DNA of 64,000 nt, from the NCBI GenBank assembly GCA_029641185.1, contig JAPWGK010000019.1, positions 1 through 64,000 on the forward strand, given 5' to 3'. The notes beneath the pieces are model-generated. The model ran no database searches. It worked only from the letters and a program-made list of their open reading frames with translations, and was not told the DNA's origin. Position 1 is the first letter of the stretch. The number at the start of each line of letters is the position of its first letter. Both the position numbers and the translations under genes were made by a program. This document shows, one piece after another, positions 12,251 to 24,600 of this stretch. The stretch is from Pseudofabraea citricarpa. Its lineage: Eukaryota > Ascomycota > Leotiomycetes > Helotiales > Dermateaceae.

Positions 12251-12931
12251 ATGTCACTAAAACTCCGCGAAATCCACCTGGATGACTTCGACAGTATGGT
12301 CAACCACGCTGAAATATTTCCAGTTGGCGATGACCTGGTCGGGCCACCAACTCCTATATGCTGGCTGGTATCTTCAAAAATGGAGGCACAGGAGCGACTA
12401 CGGTTCCACATGTCCAAGCAGAGAGGGCGATTTTTAGGCGACAGCTCTGCAAGGTACCTCAAGATTGTCGACGAGGACACCAACGAGATTGTTAGCATAG
12501 CTCGGTGGCATTACTATCCCAATGGCTACTCCTACGTAGATGGAATTGCGTGGGAGATTCACAGTCCCGTAGAAGGTCAGCCATTCCCACAAGCGATGAA
12601 CATCGAGTTGCACAACTTCATCCTTTCAGCGCGGGATGCTGAAAGGAAGAATTGGATGGCAAAAGATCAGCCGTGCTGGATCCTGATGCACTTGGTTACT
12701 CGGGCTTCCCAGAGAGGTCGAGGTGCCGCCGGTATGTTGATCGACTGGGGTGTTGAGAAGGCGAGAGCGGATGGTATACCCGCATACCTCGAGGCTGGTG
12801 TTATGGGTCGACCCATTTACGAGAAGCATGGATTCCAACAGATGGGAGAACTTATAGATCTAGATTTGAGGCCGTATGGTGTCGATATGAACTTTGTGAT
12901 GGCTAAAATGGGTGTGGATCCGCAGAAATAG
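12251..12931 (+). CDS. GNAT-family N-acetyltransferase
   Basis: Single-exon gene of 226 aa. It carries the acetyl-CoA-binding motif A of the GNAT fold at about residues 147-171, with the pyrophosphate loop QRGRGA (154-159, R/Q-x-x-G-x-G/A), followed by motif-B-like YLEAGVMGRPIYEKHGF (179-195), where the Tyr/His positions usual before the C-terminal strand are kept. The N-terminal 100 residues form the variable acceptor-binding part, as in fungal small-molecule GNATs. The substrate is unknown. The length is ordinary for the family and the ATG is the first in frame. It is probably a cytosolic enzyme, as no signal or membrane segment is present. Confidence 0.88.
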   Translation: MSLKLREIHLDDFDSMVNHAEIFPVGDDLVGPPTPICWLVSSKMEAQERLRFHMSKQRGRFLGDSSARYLKIVDEDTNEIVSIARWHYYPNGYSYVDGIAWEIHSPVEGQPFPQAMNIELHNFILSARDAERKNWMAKDQPCWILMHLVTRASQRGRGAAGMLIDWGVEKARADGIPAYLEAGVMGRPIYEKHGFQQMGELIDLDLRPYGVDMNFVMAKMGVDPQK

Positions 12932-13359
12932 GGGAGTTTCGGAACTGTGAATCTGGGGAGAGTGATGTTATTTTATCAGATGAGAAGCGTCACTCCTAGT
13001 CACTTTGGCCTCTCTAGAACTCAGTCCTTAGAGTTGGAGGCTTCAAAATGTGCTTCTTGAATGATACTGAACGAGTCTTGCGCTTGTAATATGATACCAG
13101 ATTTTTCATGAAGAGAAATAATATCAACGATATTTCCCCGCATTTCGATAACCAACAGATATTCAATGCTCAAGTAGCTCGAGACTGTTGAGATGATCTA
13201 ATTCTCCTCAGTCTATAGTCGCATGTGACAGATAAGTGCTCGTTTATTATACATGGCACCCAAATTATAAGAATCTTACTCGTTAAAGCAAAACGGTTTG
13301 TATTATTACAAATTCATATCAACGAGGAGTTTACATCGCCTCGATAGGACTTCCTAGCA
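12932..13359. other. convergent intergenic region
   Basis: 428 bases between the 3' ends of the GNAT gene (plus) and the alpha/beta-hydrolase gene (minus). No coding signal or RNA gene seen. Confidence 0.6.
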
Positions 13360-14624
13360 CTACTTGCCTCTGTTCCCTCTCCATCTAGATCCACCACCGG
13401 GCAAGGTGAACTGAAAGCTTCCCCCGCCATTGGGCATATCATCCCCCTCGGCATGGACATTGAAGAAGGTAGCAGGTTTAGGAGTTCCAGGCTCGGGAGG
13501 TTGCCAACCAGTCCACTCAGCCCTACCCGTATCAAAGCTACTATGGAGTTCCAATTCGGACAAGTCTGGATCCAAGTGCTCTGTCTTAGCCCAGATGGCA
13601 GCAATCTGGCCGGCAATATCCAAGGTATTCTCCATCTCGGCTTCGCTCCAGAGTCTGAAGGAATGATCGCCTTTGGCCAGCTTGATCCACCAGGACTTGG
13701 CACGCATGCGGTGGCGGACTTCACGCAGGTGCGTCTCAACGGCTAAGGGATCTCCATCTCCAACGACAAAGAGAACCTCGATGTCGGAGCCCAGAGCAAG
13801 AAGATCTGCGTAGCGGTAATTGAGATCTCGAACCAGCGGATAGGTAAAGAAGATCAACCGCTTGACTGGAGTATGGACTAAAAGACACGAGTTAGCTCTG
13901 ACGGTATTCTGATGGGTCAAAAGGGAGTCTTACTTGAAGCTTTTGCTGCATTCCTGGCACCGGCACTTCGACCAGAAAAGGCTTTGATGCTTGGGTAGCT
14001 ATCCACCAGGTTCCGAAATACGTGAATACGCTGAAGTTCGGGTCTTAAATCTTCGAAGAGCAAGATTGCAGCCTCACGAGCAAATCCTTGACAGAAGGCG
14101 CTGATGTGTGCATCCTCTAAGGTAGAGTTGCGGCCATGTGTGAAAACAACGAGAGGCTTGGCATCCGCAATGGGGTCAACATGGATATTGTCTATCTTTC
14201 CATCGCTCTCGGCTTCCTCCAAAGCATCTTTTTCATCGTCCTGAGAGGCGATGCTTTCGACGTCTATAGAATCGACATAATCTTGGTATTGTTCGTCCCA
14301 AATGGCCTTGTTCTTCTTGTATATGCCAAGTGCAGTGTTGTACTTCGCCACTTTAGTGTTGTAATGCTTTACCAGCGACCTTCGACTCTTGTCAGAATCC
14401 CCCTTCTTTCTGGGTCGTAATGGCCTCGGTGCTGTTGGTGGTGACGGTGGACTTCCCGGATGGACGACCGTGGGTGCTGGTAAGTTTGGCGTGTAATAGA
14501 GACGACAGTGGGTATGATAATTGGCAGACGTCTGTACTGAGGAATCGATTCTTTCTACGGGTACAGCAGGTGGAACCCTCATAAAAGCCTGTACATCTGG
14601 GTTCCCAATGGCTAGGAATCCCAT
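13360..14624 (-). CDS. alpha/beta-hydrolase-like protein, KANL3/TEX30 type
   Basis: Two exons, 14624-13934 and 13877-13360, joined across a 56-nt intron (GTAAGA..TTTTAG) give 402 aa. The catalytic order of an alpha/beta hydrolase can be read: PLVVFTHGRNS (oxyanion region), SGRSAGARNA with the nucleophile elbow G-R-S220-A-G, FVVGDGDP (acid candidates Asp271/Asp273) and KGDHSF (His302). The GRSAGAR signature and the late GDHSF are typical of the TEX30/KANL3 group of predicted hydrolases. Substrates of that group are not established. Residues 45-140 are proline- then charge-rich and probably disordered. The C-terminus ends in a Gly/Arg-rich tail. No secretion signal is seen. Family confidence is good; the exact start is less sure. 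Confidence 0.8.
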
Positions 14625-15499
14625 GATGTCTTGATCGCAGTATGAATCTCAAATATAAATCTAGAAGGGGAGTAACCAGAGTTTCACGCGCAGTTGGTTG
14701 TGTAGTTACAATTATTGGAAACATAGCGCTAGTAATATAGCTGCTATCCGTAGCACTTCATGCTGAAAGAAATTATTCGATTGCGTCTTTGATAACAAAT
14801 GCGTCGGACTGGTTATCGGAAACAAAGGATGGTGTCTGGCTGACGATTCGACTAAAAGACGCTTCCGGCGAACATTTCTCTGTCGAGTCTGAGAATGCCA
14901 TTTCTACCAATTCCTTTAATAATTGGGAAACGTTGAGTTCAGTTTACATTAAATCAAATACCAGTCAAAGCCAGTGCAGTAAAAGGCGACTTGTGCGTCG
15001 CGAGTTCTCAAAATGGCAATAGGAGCAGGATATGGGGGGTGGCCAAGTCATTTGGCTTCCCCAGGCTCATAAATCCTGGCATCATCCCATCAACCACCAT
15101 TGATTGTAACAAGGAAGGAACGCGCGCGAGAGCCACTGCCTGTATTTAGGCCATTTCCTCCGGTGCAGGAACTTCTGTTCCTCAAACACCCAGGAAATCA
15201 ACTTACACAACCTAATCAAGCCTTCGCACATGGTACACCATCAACCTTACAACTACGATAGATCAAACCTGGCAATCTCAACACTTAAGGTGACTTAAAA
15301 GATAATCACCAGTAAGTTGCAAAGTCACTGAGGGCCCACTGATAACCCACTAAAGACCAGACAGCCACAAACTCCTCCCCCAACACGAAAGCCATTATCC
15401 TGTAGTTCTCAATCGAGCAGGCTGTGTCGAACGCCCACAAGAACCTGGAGTACGAGAGCTTGGGTTCTCGTTCGTTCTGCTGAGCCTGATAGCCGAGCC
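14625..15499. other. intergenic region
   Basis: 875 bases between two divergently oriented genes. A 77-codon frame at 14789-15022 has no recognisable features. The right end includes TC-rich DNA before the next start codon. Confidence 0.55.
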
Positions 15500-16567
15500 A
15501 TGGCTATTCGCACGATATATACTCGAGCGTACTCCGAAAGAAGTGCTGGGCAGCTCGTCTCTGGGAAGGGGCCGAAAGGCGATCCATTGTCTGACATTGC
15601 CCTTGCTGAAGAGTTCCTAAATCACGCCGACAAATGGAATCGAACGCCCACGGCCTTAGTGTCGGTCAGTGATCTCATCGTCGACACTTTGAACCGGGCT
15701 TTTTGCAAGCACTATGAGGATGACGAGTCGCCAGCAGACATTTGGATTGTTTTTATAGAGGTCCCACCTACCATGAGTGAAACTGCTACCAGAATTCATT
15801 CCGCAAAGTAGTTGGCAGAGGAATGTGGACTTTTGGATCCTAATAAATTCTGTCACGAGGTCGTTTTCGAGTGGGCTATACCGGAGAAGTATGTGTTACA
15901 TCAGGTCTCGTTGCAGACTTTGATAGAGCGTGGACTTCGAGCGCATTACTTTTTACGACTGTTCACTCCGGAAGAACCATATACTCAGGAAGAACCATTC
16001 ACTGAGGAAGTACCATGCACTGAGAAAGTACGATGCTATACCGCGCAAAAATTCCAAAGACATGGCCCTTGGGAAATCGGCATTATCCTAGGTCTCTTTG
16101 CACAAAAATTTGGAGCCAGAGCCCCCTTGGATTGGATCTCTCACCAGTTTTTCCGTGATTGTGTAAAGGTGAAGATTCTGAAAAACGACGTTAGGCTTAA
16201 CTATGCGCATGAGGACACTGATTATAGGCCTTGGCGTACTGAAAAAGCTAATATCCGATTCATTCGCGACCTGGAGGATGGAATCGAGACAGCTTTATAC
16301 GATCGGTGGCTTTTAGACACTGACTTTTTCCTAGACTGCGAAGAATTCAGGGAATGGCGAGACATGATGAAAGACAGCATGACTCGGGATCTGATTGAGT
16401 TATTGGAGGCTTGGCACGATGTGGACGCTGTCGGTTGTGATGGAATAATGAAGGAGCTTTCTGCGGAGGACAAGTTATCATATGCCAAGGAGGAAAAGAA
16501 ATTATCGATTGAGCATGAGAAGAAGAGGGCAGATATTGAAGCAGAAGCCGTGACGCTGGGGCTATGA
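15500..16567 (+). pseudogene. DUF7587-like ORF interrupted by one in-frame amber stop
   Basis: One reading frame runs from an ATG in an ideal context (GCCATGG) to the TGA ending at 16567, broken only by a TAG at 15809-15811. The two halves are 103 and 251 codons and clearly belong together: the second has no good start and reads straight on as LAEECGLLDP. Text such as WNRTPTALVSVSD followed by an Ile/Val-rich strand resembles the fungal DUF7587 domain (low confidence). The middle has an acidic repeat, PEEPYTQEEPFTEEVP. The C-terminus is charged and helical (LSYAKEEKKLSIEHEKKRADIEAEA). CAG to TAG is the likeliest origin of the stop, a RIP-type CpA change. A weak 51-nt intron (GTCCCA..TAG) could also remove it. 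Function unknown. Confidence 0.65.
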
Positions 16568-17716
16568 CTTCCTGTTTTTAGTCAATTATCGCGATGACCG
16601 TAATATGTACTCTCGTGTCTCAAATATACTCTGCTCTGGTAACTTGCCACTACTTCTCGTCACTCTATATCCTGCTCCACGTACCTATACTTCCTTTGTC
16701 AATAGAAATACCGTATAAAATGTGGGCCAAAAATCAAACAATCGTTAAAAGTTGGGAACCGCAGAACGGGCAAGAGATGACACCGGTACCTTGGAGTACA
16801 GCTACCTTGGAGTACAGCTGGCAGCCACGTGTCTAGGAGCGAATCCCGCTTAGAAGAGTTAACTAGAAGAAATTAGCGACGCGCAATCCGCCTTTTACTG
16901 TATGCAGTGGTTGATAATTTGAATTGACCAAACTGACCAAATGGAGTTTTAGAGAGTCAAAGTATTTCTCGTGGGATATGGAGAAGAAGATTGATTGTGC
17001 TTATTCTCCCACTTGCCATCTATTCAGAAGAACAGGGAAACTACTCACATCTATAATAAAACGTGCCAGTCTGAAACTCGGGTTAGTCAGTCCCATACTT
17101 CACTTTCTTTTGCAACCCATCGGCTGAATCCAGTATCGTGCGAATTTCCACCTTCTCGGGCACTTTTTGCCATCTCTGCAGGGCACCAATCTTGCCAGAG
17201 CCAATTTCAAGAACCTAAAGACAGCGAGCACCTGGTCACCTACCAAAAAACGAAACCTTACTATTAAAAAAGGCTTTCGCATCGTCGGCATCTTTCAAGC
17301 ACCAGCTGACTTACAGTCGTGATACTCTTTAATACCAATGAGAAGTCGAAACATGACTTAGAATAGGCTAAGCAAGATGCCCTCACATAGACCAGAGTCC
17401 GATTGTTAACCGAGTGAAGATCAGACAAGCTGTACAGATAGATCTATTCTTATTCACTCCAGCCCGAAATGAAAGAAAGCTTGTTCGCTAAACTCGTATT
17501 TTGAACTTTAGAGCAACTGCCAGAAATAAGACGCGGTTCACGCATCGGGAATTTAAGCGAAGGATACCCAGAAGGAGGATGCACACATGACTGACAGAAA
17601 ATGTTGGACTCCTCACCACCAAGCACGGCACCAAAAGCAAACAAAACAAAACACAGCTAATTGCCCATGGAGTTGGCAAAGGTACACATCATCTAATTCG
17701 CAGCCGCGCCATCAGC
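16568..17716. other. intergenic region
   Basis: 1149 bases without a supported gene. A minus-strand stretch at about 17100-17370 contains short peptide-like tracts separated by stops, discussed under rejected observations. Confidence 0.5.
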
Positions 17717-18502
17717 ATGTCCACGGCCTACGAAAGAGCGGTCCACGGGGCCGAGCTATATAATTATTTCGGCAACCGAGTCGTCAAGTCTCAGGCATCC
17801 AACGGACGAGTTGTTGCTGTCAAAGTAAAGCCGAAATCTAGCTTCGTGCGATCAGAAGCTCAAATGATGGACCTCGCCGCACAGCAAGCAGGTATCAAGG
17901 CGCCACGAGTGCTTGGATGCTACGATGTCGAGCCAGGAATCACTACCATAGTTAGTGATTTCGTGCCCGGTGATTCACTCGACAAGGTTTGGCCTAAGAT
18001 GAACGAGCAGCAGCGGGCTTCCGTCAAGGCACAACTCAAGAAGCAGATTTCTGCTTTCCGCACTTGTACGCAACCTTATATCGGCCGAATTGATCGCAAG
18101 CCTATGCCAAACTTCTATGACCGCATCGCTATGACTCAGATGGGCCCTTTTGATTCCGAGGCCGACTTTGACGACTGGTGTCTCGCGCGGCTGGCTACGC
18201 GGGTTTCGCGCATCAAGTGGAGGTATCTCGTCTCGAAGATGCGCGGCGAGGATTCGAAGGCGTTCGTGCTGACGCATGGTGATCTTGCGGCGCGCAACAT
18301 CATGGTCGAGGATGGGGTTGTGACGGGGATCCTGGACTGGGAGAACTCTGGTTTCTTCCCCGAGTATGTTGAGTACGCGCTCGCTACAGAGATCTGTGAC
18401 TCGCACGAGGATTGGTGGAAGCCGGTACTGAGAGAGATTCTAGAGCCGTGCGGATCGCAGCGCTTGAAATTCCAGGCTTTGGTCAAGAACAAAGGCTGGT
18501 AG
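17717..18502 (+). CDS. APH/aminoglycoside phosphotransferase-fold protein
   Basis: Single exon, 261 aa. The protein-kinase-like APH fold is shown by the nucleotide-binding Lys region VVAVKVKPKSS (about residues 35-45), the catalytic loop LTHGDLAARN with His187, Asp189 and Asn194, and the metal-binding ILDWENSGF with Asp207. This is the common fungal arrangement in which the DFG motif is replaced by DWE. Fungal members are numerous, soluble and mostly of unknown substrate; true antibiotic resistance should not be assumed. The first in-frame ATG is used. The C-terminus is somewhat short and ends in KNKGW. A downstream exon is possible but I found no convincing splice site. Confidence 0.85.
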   Translation: MSTAYERAVHGAELYNYFGNRVVKSQASNGRVVAVKVKPKSSFVRSEAQMMDLAAQQAGIKAPRVLGCYDVEPGITTIVSDFVPGDSLDKVWPKMNEQQRASVKAQLKKQISAFRTCTQPYIGRIDRKPMPNFYDRIAMTQMGPFDSEADFDDWCLARLATRVSRIKWRYLVSKMRGEDSKAFVLTHGDLAARNIMVEDGVVTGILDWENSGFFPEYVEYALATEICDSHEDWWKPVLREILEPCGSQRLKFQALVKNKGW

Positions 18503-20233
18503 ATATTGAAGGTTATCGATTTGAAGATTTCTGGTTTGTTTTCCGAGGCGATCTCTTAGCCAAGTTGTGTCCTCTTGCATCTGGCGGCATACAAGAAGGT
18601 AAATCAAAGGTTAGCAGTGACTTACTCAGATGACAACTAAAAAAGAGACCTCAACTTATTACGAGATGGAATCAAGCGCTGAAGCCAGGTGTCAAAAGTC
18701 AGCAGACTGGATGGCACCAGATCCAGGGCGTGAAAAGGAGGAAGGAGGACACGGAAGGAGAGCAATTATCACGTAGAAATAATCCGAATGTGCCAAAATA
18801 CATGATATTAATTTTACTCTCAGTTTGTGTTTTCTCTTAGGCTATATAGCCCTCGCACACCATCTTCTCCGTAACAATCCACCAAAAACACTTCCAAGTA
18901 AAACAACCAAGATGATACCCTTCAGGTAGTAAGTAGGTGGTATAACACGTACAACCAGTAGGAGTACCAGGTGAGCAATCGGCCGATTCTTTGAATGAAT
19001 GAATACACCCACAAACCCAAACCACTTTCCCCGACGACAAAGCTACAGAAAGAAAGCAAGCTCCATATATCGAATCCAGAGTAGCAAAGAAGACTCGAAA
19101 GTCGAACGATCCCTCTACAGAACACTGAAATGAATTCAAACCTGAGAACAATCCGTGCAGGAACGACCAAAACCCTCCCCGCAACGAAAAGTCGATTCAT
19201 CCCAAGACTCCTGTAAGAACTATAGGTCCGAGAAAGAAAACAAGCCGGATAGGTAGATAGCACTTGACGGCAGAAAACATGGAGACCGGCAAGCAAGAAG
19301 CAAGGAGCAAGGAATGAGGAATAAGTGGTGGACTCTCCTTTCTTAAGAGTTGTAAAGAAATCTCGAATCTATCAACTTGTGAGTAGGCGGGGTTGGAAAG
19401 TAGCTTTAAGTACCAGAAGGATAAATTTGTAATGCAACCTCTCTACCTCGCTTCCTGGAACTATACATAAAAAATAGGTAGATAGATAGGAGGGTAGAAT
19501 CACCTACCTGCTGTGGGGTTCGTACATGGCATGCCGTGCTTACTCTCGAACCCTTCCATACGAACCGGGGCGATTTTTATATTGGGAGAATATAGATAGA
19601 ATGATCGATGACCGAAGAAATGCAAAAGCCTAGAGGCAATCACACAGCCATGCGGAGAAACGTGGTCGCTTCACTTGTAGCGCCACCACTGTATATGTCA
19701 AATCACATGCCATGGACCGACATTAGTCTAAACTCACTGACTTCTTAAAATACTGCAGACCAAATCTCGGGAAGTCTATATTCATTCCTCACAACCTGAG
19801 CCATGCAAGCCAAAGTGTTTTTTTTTTGTTCTATGTACACCAGAGCCTATCATCAAGTTTCCACCCACCCTATCCTCCGGGCCATCGCTGGGCCAATATG
19901 TGTCATGCCTTTCGCGTTCGTATCTCCAGGCCCGAAATCCAACCCAATCCTCCCCAAGTGTGTAATAAAAACTATCAATACAGTTCGAATCGAACAAAAA
20001 AGAGACGACGCCCAGGAGCAATTACCGGCAGTCTTTACCGACTGCATGCCCTTTGGAAATGCCAATGCTGCGCCAGATGGATCCATCAAAGTGGATGATA
20101 TACCATTTCCGCCGCTCAAACGCCAACGTCCGCCGAAAGCCAGCGGGACGTGCAAACCATGCAGGTGATGATTAAAGAGAAAGAATTCGTATCTGTCGTT
20201 TGTGAAAAGAAAGGAGATGTCGGATGACCTGGT
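18503..20233. other. intergenic region between convergent genes
   Basis: 1731 bases between the 3' ends of the APH-like gene and the WSC gene. Open frames here (for example 18837-19296 on the minus strand) are low in complexity and unlike any family I know. No RNA gene seen. Confidence 0.55.
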
Positions 20234-21667
20234 CTATTTACCATCATCATCGTCGTCCGAATGATCGGGGTTGGTCATTCGGAGAACGGCTTTTTGTGGT
20301 TGTACTCTTCGCGAGTAATCGTGATCGTCACGGAGTGTGTTCACGCTTTCTCTGCTCTTACTTCCTGAGAGGTATGGGCCCGAGAAGGGGTTGAGTCTGG
20401 GATCGATCGGTACCAGGCGACTCGTCCTGGACCCGGCATCGGTTTCCCACGCCTCGACGAGCTGTCGTCCATCCGTTCCGAGCATGTAACGAGAATTTTC
20501 GCTCATGGTGCGAGAGGGCACTCCTCCCCCAGTACCACCGCTATCCCGTCGCTCAGGAATCTCCTGGTTGGCCAGTGCTGCTTCCTTCTCCTTGCGCTTC
20601 TTGCGGTAATAGAAAAATATAATGGCTCCGATGAGAGCAACAAGTGCAACCAGCCCAATGGTAAGACCAACTGCTCCACCTGTACTCAGCCCATCACTCT
20701 TGCCTGAGTCCGGGGTACTCGTGCTGGAGGCTTGCTGTGGTGGCGAGGTTGGGGTAACGGTGATGGTTCTTACAAGTCCGTTGGTCACCGTCTCGAGCGA
20801 TGTGACTGGGGTTGGCGTCCATGATGAGGATGTCGAAGACTCCGTCGTAGAGGTAGTAGCTTCGGTGGTGGTTTGGGGTGCTTCTGTGGTTGCTGCCTCT
20901 GCTGTCGTCGAGGTGGTTGGTGTCGAGGTTGCGGAGGTCTATCACAAACTATGAATCAGCATGGAATTGTCAAACCCATGAGAATCCGCCCCCAGCAAAC
21001 TTAATGAAAGACCATACAGGTGAGGGCGTCGGAACGGAGGAGCTAGTTGCGTCTGGAGTGGTGGTCGGGGTTATAAACACAGTAATAGCAGAAGGAGTCT
21101 CTGTCACAGTCGCCTGTCGTCGCAAAGTCAAAACGGTTGCCACTACAGGCAGGATCTGACGTTGTTTGGAGACGAATAATATATACTGGAGAGTTGTGCA
21201 GTGAAATTAGGATGGGGGAGAACTAACCTGGCGAGCTGTCGTGGACGTCGATGCTCCTTGCGTGCCGGATGGCGACTTGGTCAGGGCGATGTAACCAAAC
21301 AGGTTATTTCCCCCACAGAGCTCTTCCGGGTAGCCAGGACATTTGGTGTTGCAGTCCGAGGTGGATTCGGTATCGCCTGGTACAAAATCAGAGCACCAAC
21401 ATCCGCTGCCCTGCAGTACTGCAAAGGCGTAGTCGTCGAGGCAGAACTGGTAGCAGAGACCATTTGACTGGTAGATGCTCGTATCTATAGTGCCAATTGA
21501 TCAGTCACGTTCCACGTCCGCTGCATGAAGAGCTTACTCCTGTTCGTGCTGGCCGTGTTGTCGCTCGAGCAGTATTGCATCGTGAGAGCCCATGTTTGGC
21601 TAGCGAAGGCGAGGAAGAGAATTGCGATGGCTGCCCGGTTGGGAGGGGACCATCGTGGAGGCGACAT
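20234..21667 (-). CDS. WSC-domain single-pass membrane protein
   Basis: Four exons: 21667-21538, 21484-21228, 21155-21018 and 20938-20234 (409 aa). Introns are 53, 72 and 79 nt. A signal peptide (residues 1-28, AAIAILFLAFASQTWA core) is followed by a WSC domain with eight cysteines (YC, LC, FC, GC, WC, DC, KC, LCGG). Then come a long Thr/Ser/Pro-rich stalk suited to O-mannosylation, one transmembrane helix (GLTIGLVALVALIGAIIFFYY) and a basic RKKRKEKE stop-transfer. The cytoplasmic tail of about 130 residues ends in DHSDDDDDGK. This is the architecture of the yeast Wsc/Slg1 cell-wall stress sensors, which signal through Rom2-Rho1, so a wall-sensor role is inferred. The ATG at 21667 is preferred over 21748 because the signal peptide follows directly. 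The acceptor of intron 2 could instead lie 30 nt earlier. Confidence 0.87.
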
Positions 21668-24600
21668 GTTTTTGGAGAGTCTGCTGAGCTCCGGGGGGAT
21701 GGTGGTGGTGTGTTCTAAGGAACGAGGAGCAGCAACTGTCAACGACACGGCGGAGAATGCAGGACGACGGGAATATCAATCAAGGTATCCCATTGAATCA
21801 GCAGGTCGAATGTGTTTTCATGAGGCAAGCACAGCCAGATGAATCACCCTTTGGGGAGGGGTTTTTGTTTGCCCGCTCGTCTGATCTCGTCTGGGGATGG
21901 TGGTGGGCGACGGTGAAGGAAGGATGTTGGAGGAAGAGGAAGTAGAAGAGTGGGTTGAGGGAGGGAAGCAAGAATATTAAGGTGTTGTTGCTGTTGGTGG
22001 GTTGGCGAGCAGAAACGTGCCTGGAGTGCTTGGTTAGTGCCACTGACGGATGCTGGGCACCTAGTGAGTAGTGAGTGAGTGAGTGTCGGGCGCGGGCAGT
22101 GGGCAGTGGGTGGGCACTGGACAGTAGTCGTAGTCGTAGTGGTAGCCGTATGTGATGGTCGACAAGGTTACGGACGGCTATGTGGATGAAGGAAATGCCA
22201 GGAATCAATCCTCTGCAGGAAGCGAAGCGTAGAATTACAAAAGAAAGAAGGAAAGAAAACGAGAGTGGTGGTGAAGGGAGGCCCGACGTCTCGCGATGGA
22301 ATAAGTAGCTTAGGTAGGGCGGTACGGAGGTCAGTACGGTACGGTACTTGATTGTGGTGGTTGTGGTGGTTTGTGGTGGTGGTTGTGGTGATATCGACGT
22401 GTGAGGTGGTATTGACGCGGGTGGTGACTCCCTGTTAGACTCCAGGATGAAAAATGGGAGAATGGGAGAATGGCAAAAGGGCAAAAGGGCAAAAGTGAGT
22501 GCACAAGAGCATGCACAAGAGCAACAACAGCCAGGATACCAGCTCTTCAGGCCTGACGGATCATGGGAAGGCCCCTGTAATCTCCCCCGTCTACCCCCCC
22601 GGTCTGCCCCCGTAGCGCCAGCCGAAAAGACTTGGTCCCTGGGCTAGGACGCTGCCGTGATTGGGCGCGATTGTTGTATCTTTGGTTACTTCCCAATGCG
22701 GACTCTCAACCATCGCCTTTTCGTGCTCGCCCATCCACCCTCCACCCGTTAAGCTTTTCCGCACCCAATTCTCTCTCTTCTTCTTCTTCTGTCTCTATTA
22801 CCGCATTACCGCATTACCGCCCACCACTCACCATTCACCACTCACCACTCACCACCACACAGAAACATAGCCTACCCTACCCTACCATACCATACCTAGG
22901 TAACTGTATGTCGCCCTCCATCTTCTTCCTCTAGCCTCGCACTCTCCACTTGGCCTGCCATCCTAAGTCTGCGTGGCGTCAAGCATTTAATTTTAGAGAG
23001 AGCGAAAGAGAATCCTAATCTGTATGTAGGGGAAAGGGGGATTCCTGGCAGCATTCACTCTCTCCGCAGCCGAACAAAAATTAAAGGTGTTTCGCATCTC
23101 GCTCCTCTGAAGATCGCTGTCGTCATTCGTGTTGACCCGTGCGAACTTGTCCCACTTGGGCCAGCAGATGGGATTAGACGGCCGGCGCGGAGATTGTTTA
23201 CATTTGTCATGGATCTTTTGACTTCAACCACCAGCCTCGAGACTCTTCAGCTGTGTCCGGTCTCTGCTGTACCGTTGGTGGGACAGACAGCACATGAAAC
23301 AGACACCGAGTCTCCATGACGTGCAGCTTCCCGTGTGATGGAATCTTCCTCGTCCATCCAGCTGATCCTCATTTATCTTCAACTTCTGCATCCCGTGTCT
23401 CGCAAAACAGCAGCAGCAGCACCAGCATCATCATCATCAGTCAAGTCGTGTCGTGTCGTGTCGTCAATCTTTCTTGGAAATAATAAGGCCGAGGCTGCCA
23501 GGGAGAGGGGGGCCTTGGCTTCACCTCGGGTCCGAGCAAGTTGGGTGATAGCAATGGGCGATGGCGATGCGGATGGCGAGAGATACTTTGACCACCCGGC
23601 ACTTGTCACCTTTCGAGTCTTTCAATAGTCGGGATGGCCTCATGTCCCAATGGGGCCACGGCCAAGAGCTCGACTTATCTCCCACCACCGCACACCGCCG
23701 CCGTCAACCACTCTTAACTGCTCTGCTGCCCTGATCTGCTCGGCCCAAGTGTGAACCGGCTGCTTCTCTTTTGACTTTATCGACGGCTTCTCTGCTCCTC
23801 CTAGGATCATCATGGGAGACGTGAGAGATCCCAAGGTACGGTACTGTATCTGCATCTGCATCTGCATCTCTTCGCACAAGTCACACGTTCCCTCTGCCCG
23901 CACCGAGTCTGCGTTGGACGATGGTGGCAAAAAGCAGCTGCAATAATAATGCCGGAGCAACATCGTCCACTCTTGCAGCGCCGCTTGAACTTTCGCGCTT
24001 ACAGAAGCTGGAGGTTGGATCGTGTCCCCTCTGAGAGATCGTGATAAGATCGTTCGTTATACCTGGGGACTATCAGTCTCATTCCAAGTTCCCACTCGTG
24101 CATACTTTAAATATGAGTCCCAGCGTGGGAAGATGGCTTCGCTGAGCTCGTATCTGCTCTGTGCAGACGTGAAGGACAAGTCGGAATACGAGCCAATAAA
24201 CTGTATGATTCTGGTACCTGACATTAGTGAACTTTCACATGAACCAGCGAGAGAAGAGGAGGGTGTGAACCCTTTTTTTTTTTTTTTTTTTTCTTTTTTT
24301 TTGCTATTTTTACGTCGCGAATCAGAACATGAGCCGCCAGTTGTTTTTGTCAGCCTTGCAGCGGCAGCGAGGCTATCGTGCGAAATCTGAAGGTTCAACA
24401 AGAGAACAAAAAAAGAAAAGATGATATGTCAGCCGGGAGCCAGGCTTCCGTGGTGCATCATCTGACGGTCATGGTTTGTTTGGGTTTGGAGAATTCATTT
24501 GGGTGTGACGAGTCGCGCCCGTCTCCTCCTTACTTGGAGTAGTGATGCCAAAATTATATAATTCCGACTTCATTATAAATAATCGTTATATAATGCTAAA

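Noticed and set aside
17100..17380. Minus-strand tracts VLEIGSGKIGALQRW and KDADDAKAFF, looking like remnants of a caspase-like or other gene
   Set aside because: The tracts are short, separated by stops and in part in different frames. Resemblance to the fungal caspase N-terminus is too weak to call a pseudogene.
18837..19296. Overlapping minus-strand frames of 115 and 124 codons rich in Phe, Cys, Ser
   Set aside because: The hydrophobic composition follows from complementary purine-rich DNA. Neither frame has a good start, motif or splice partner.
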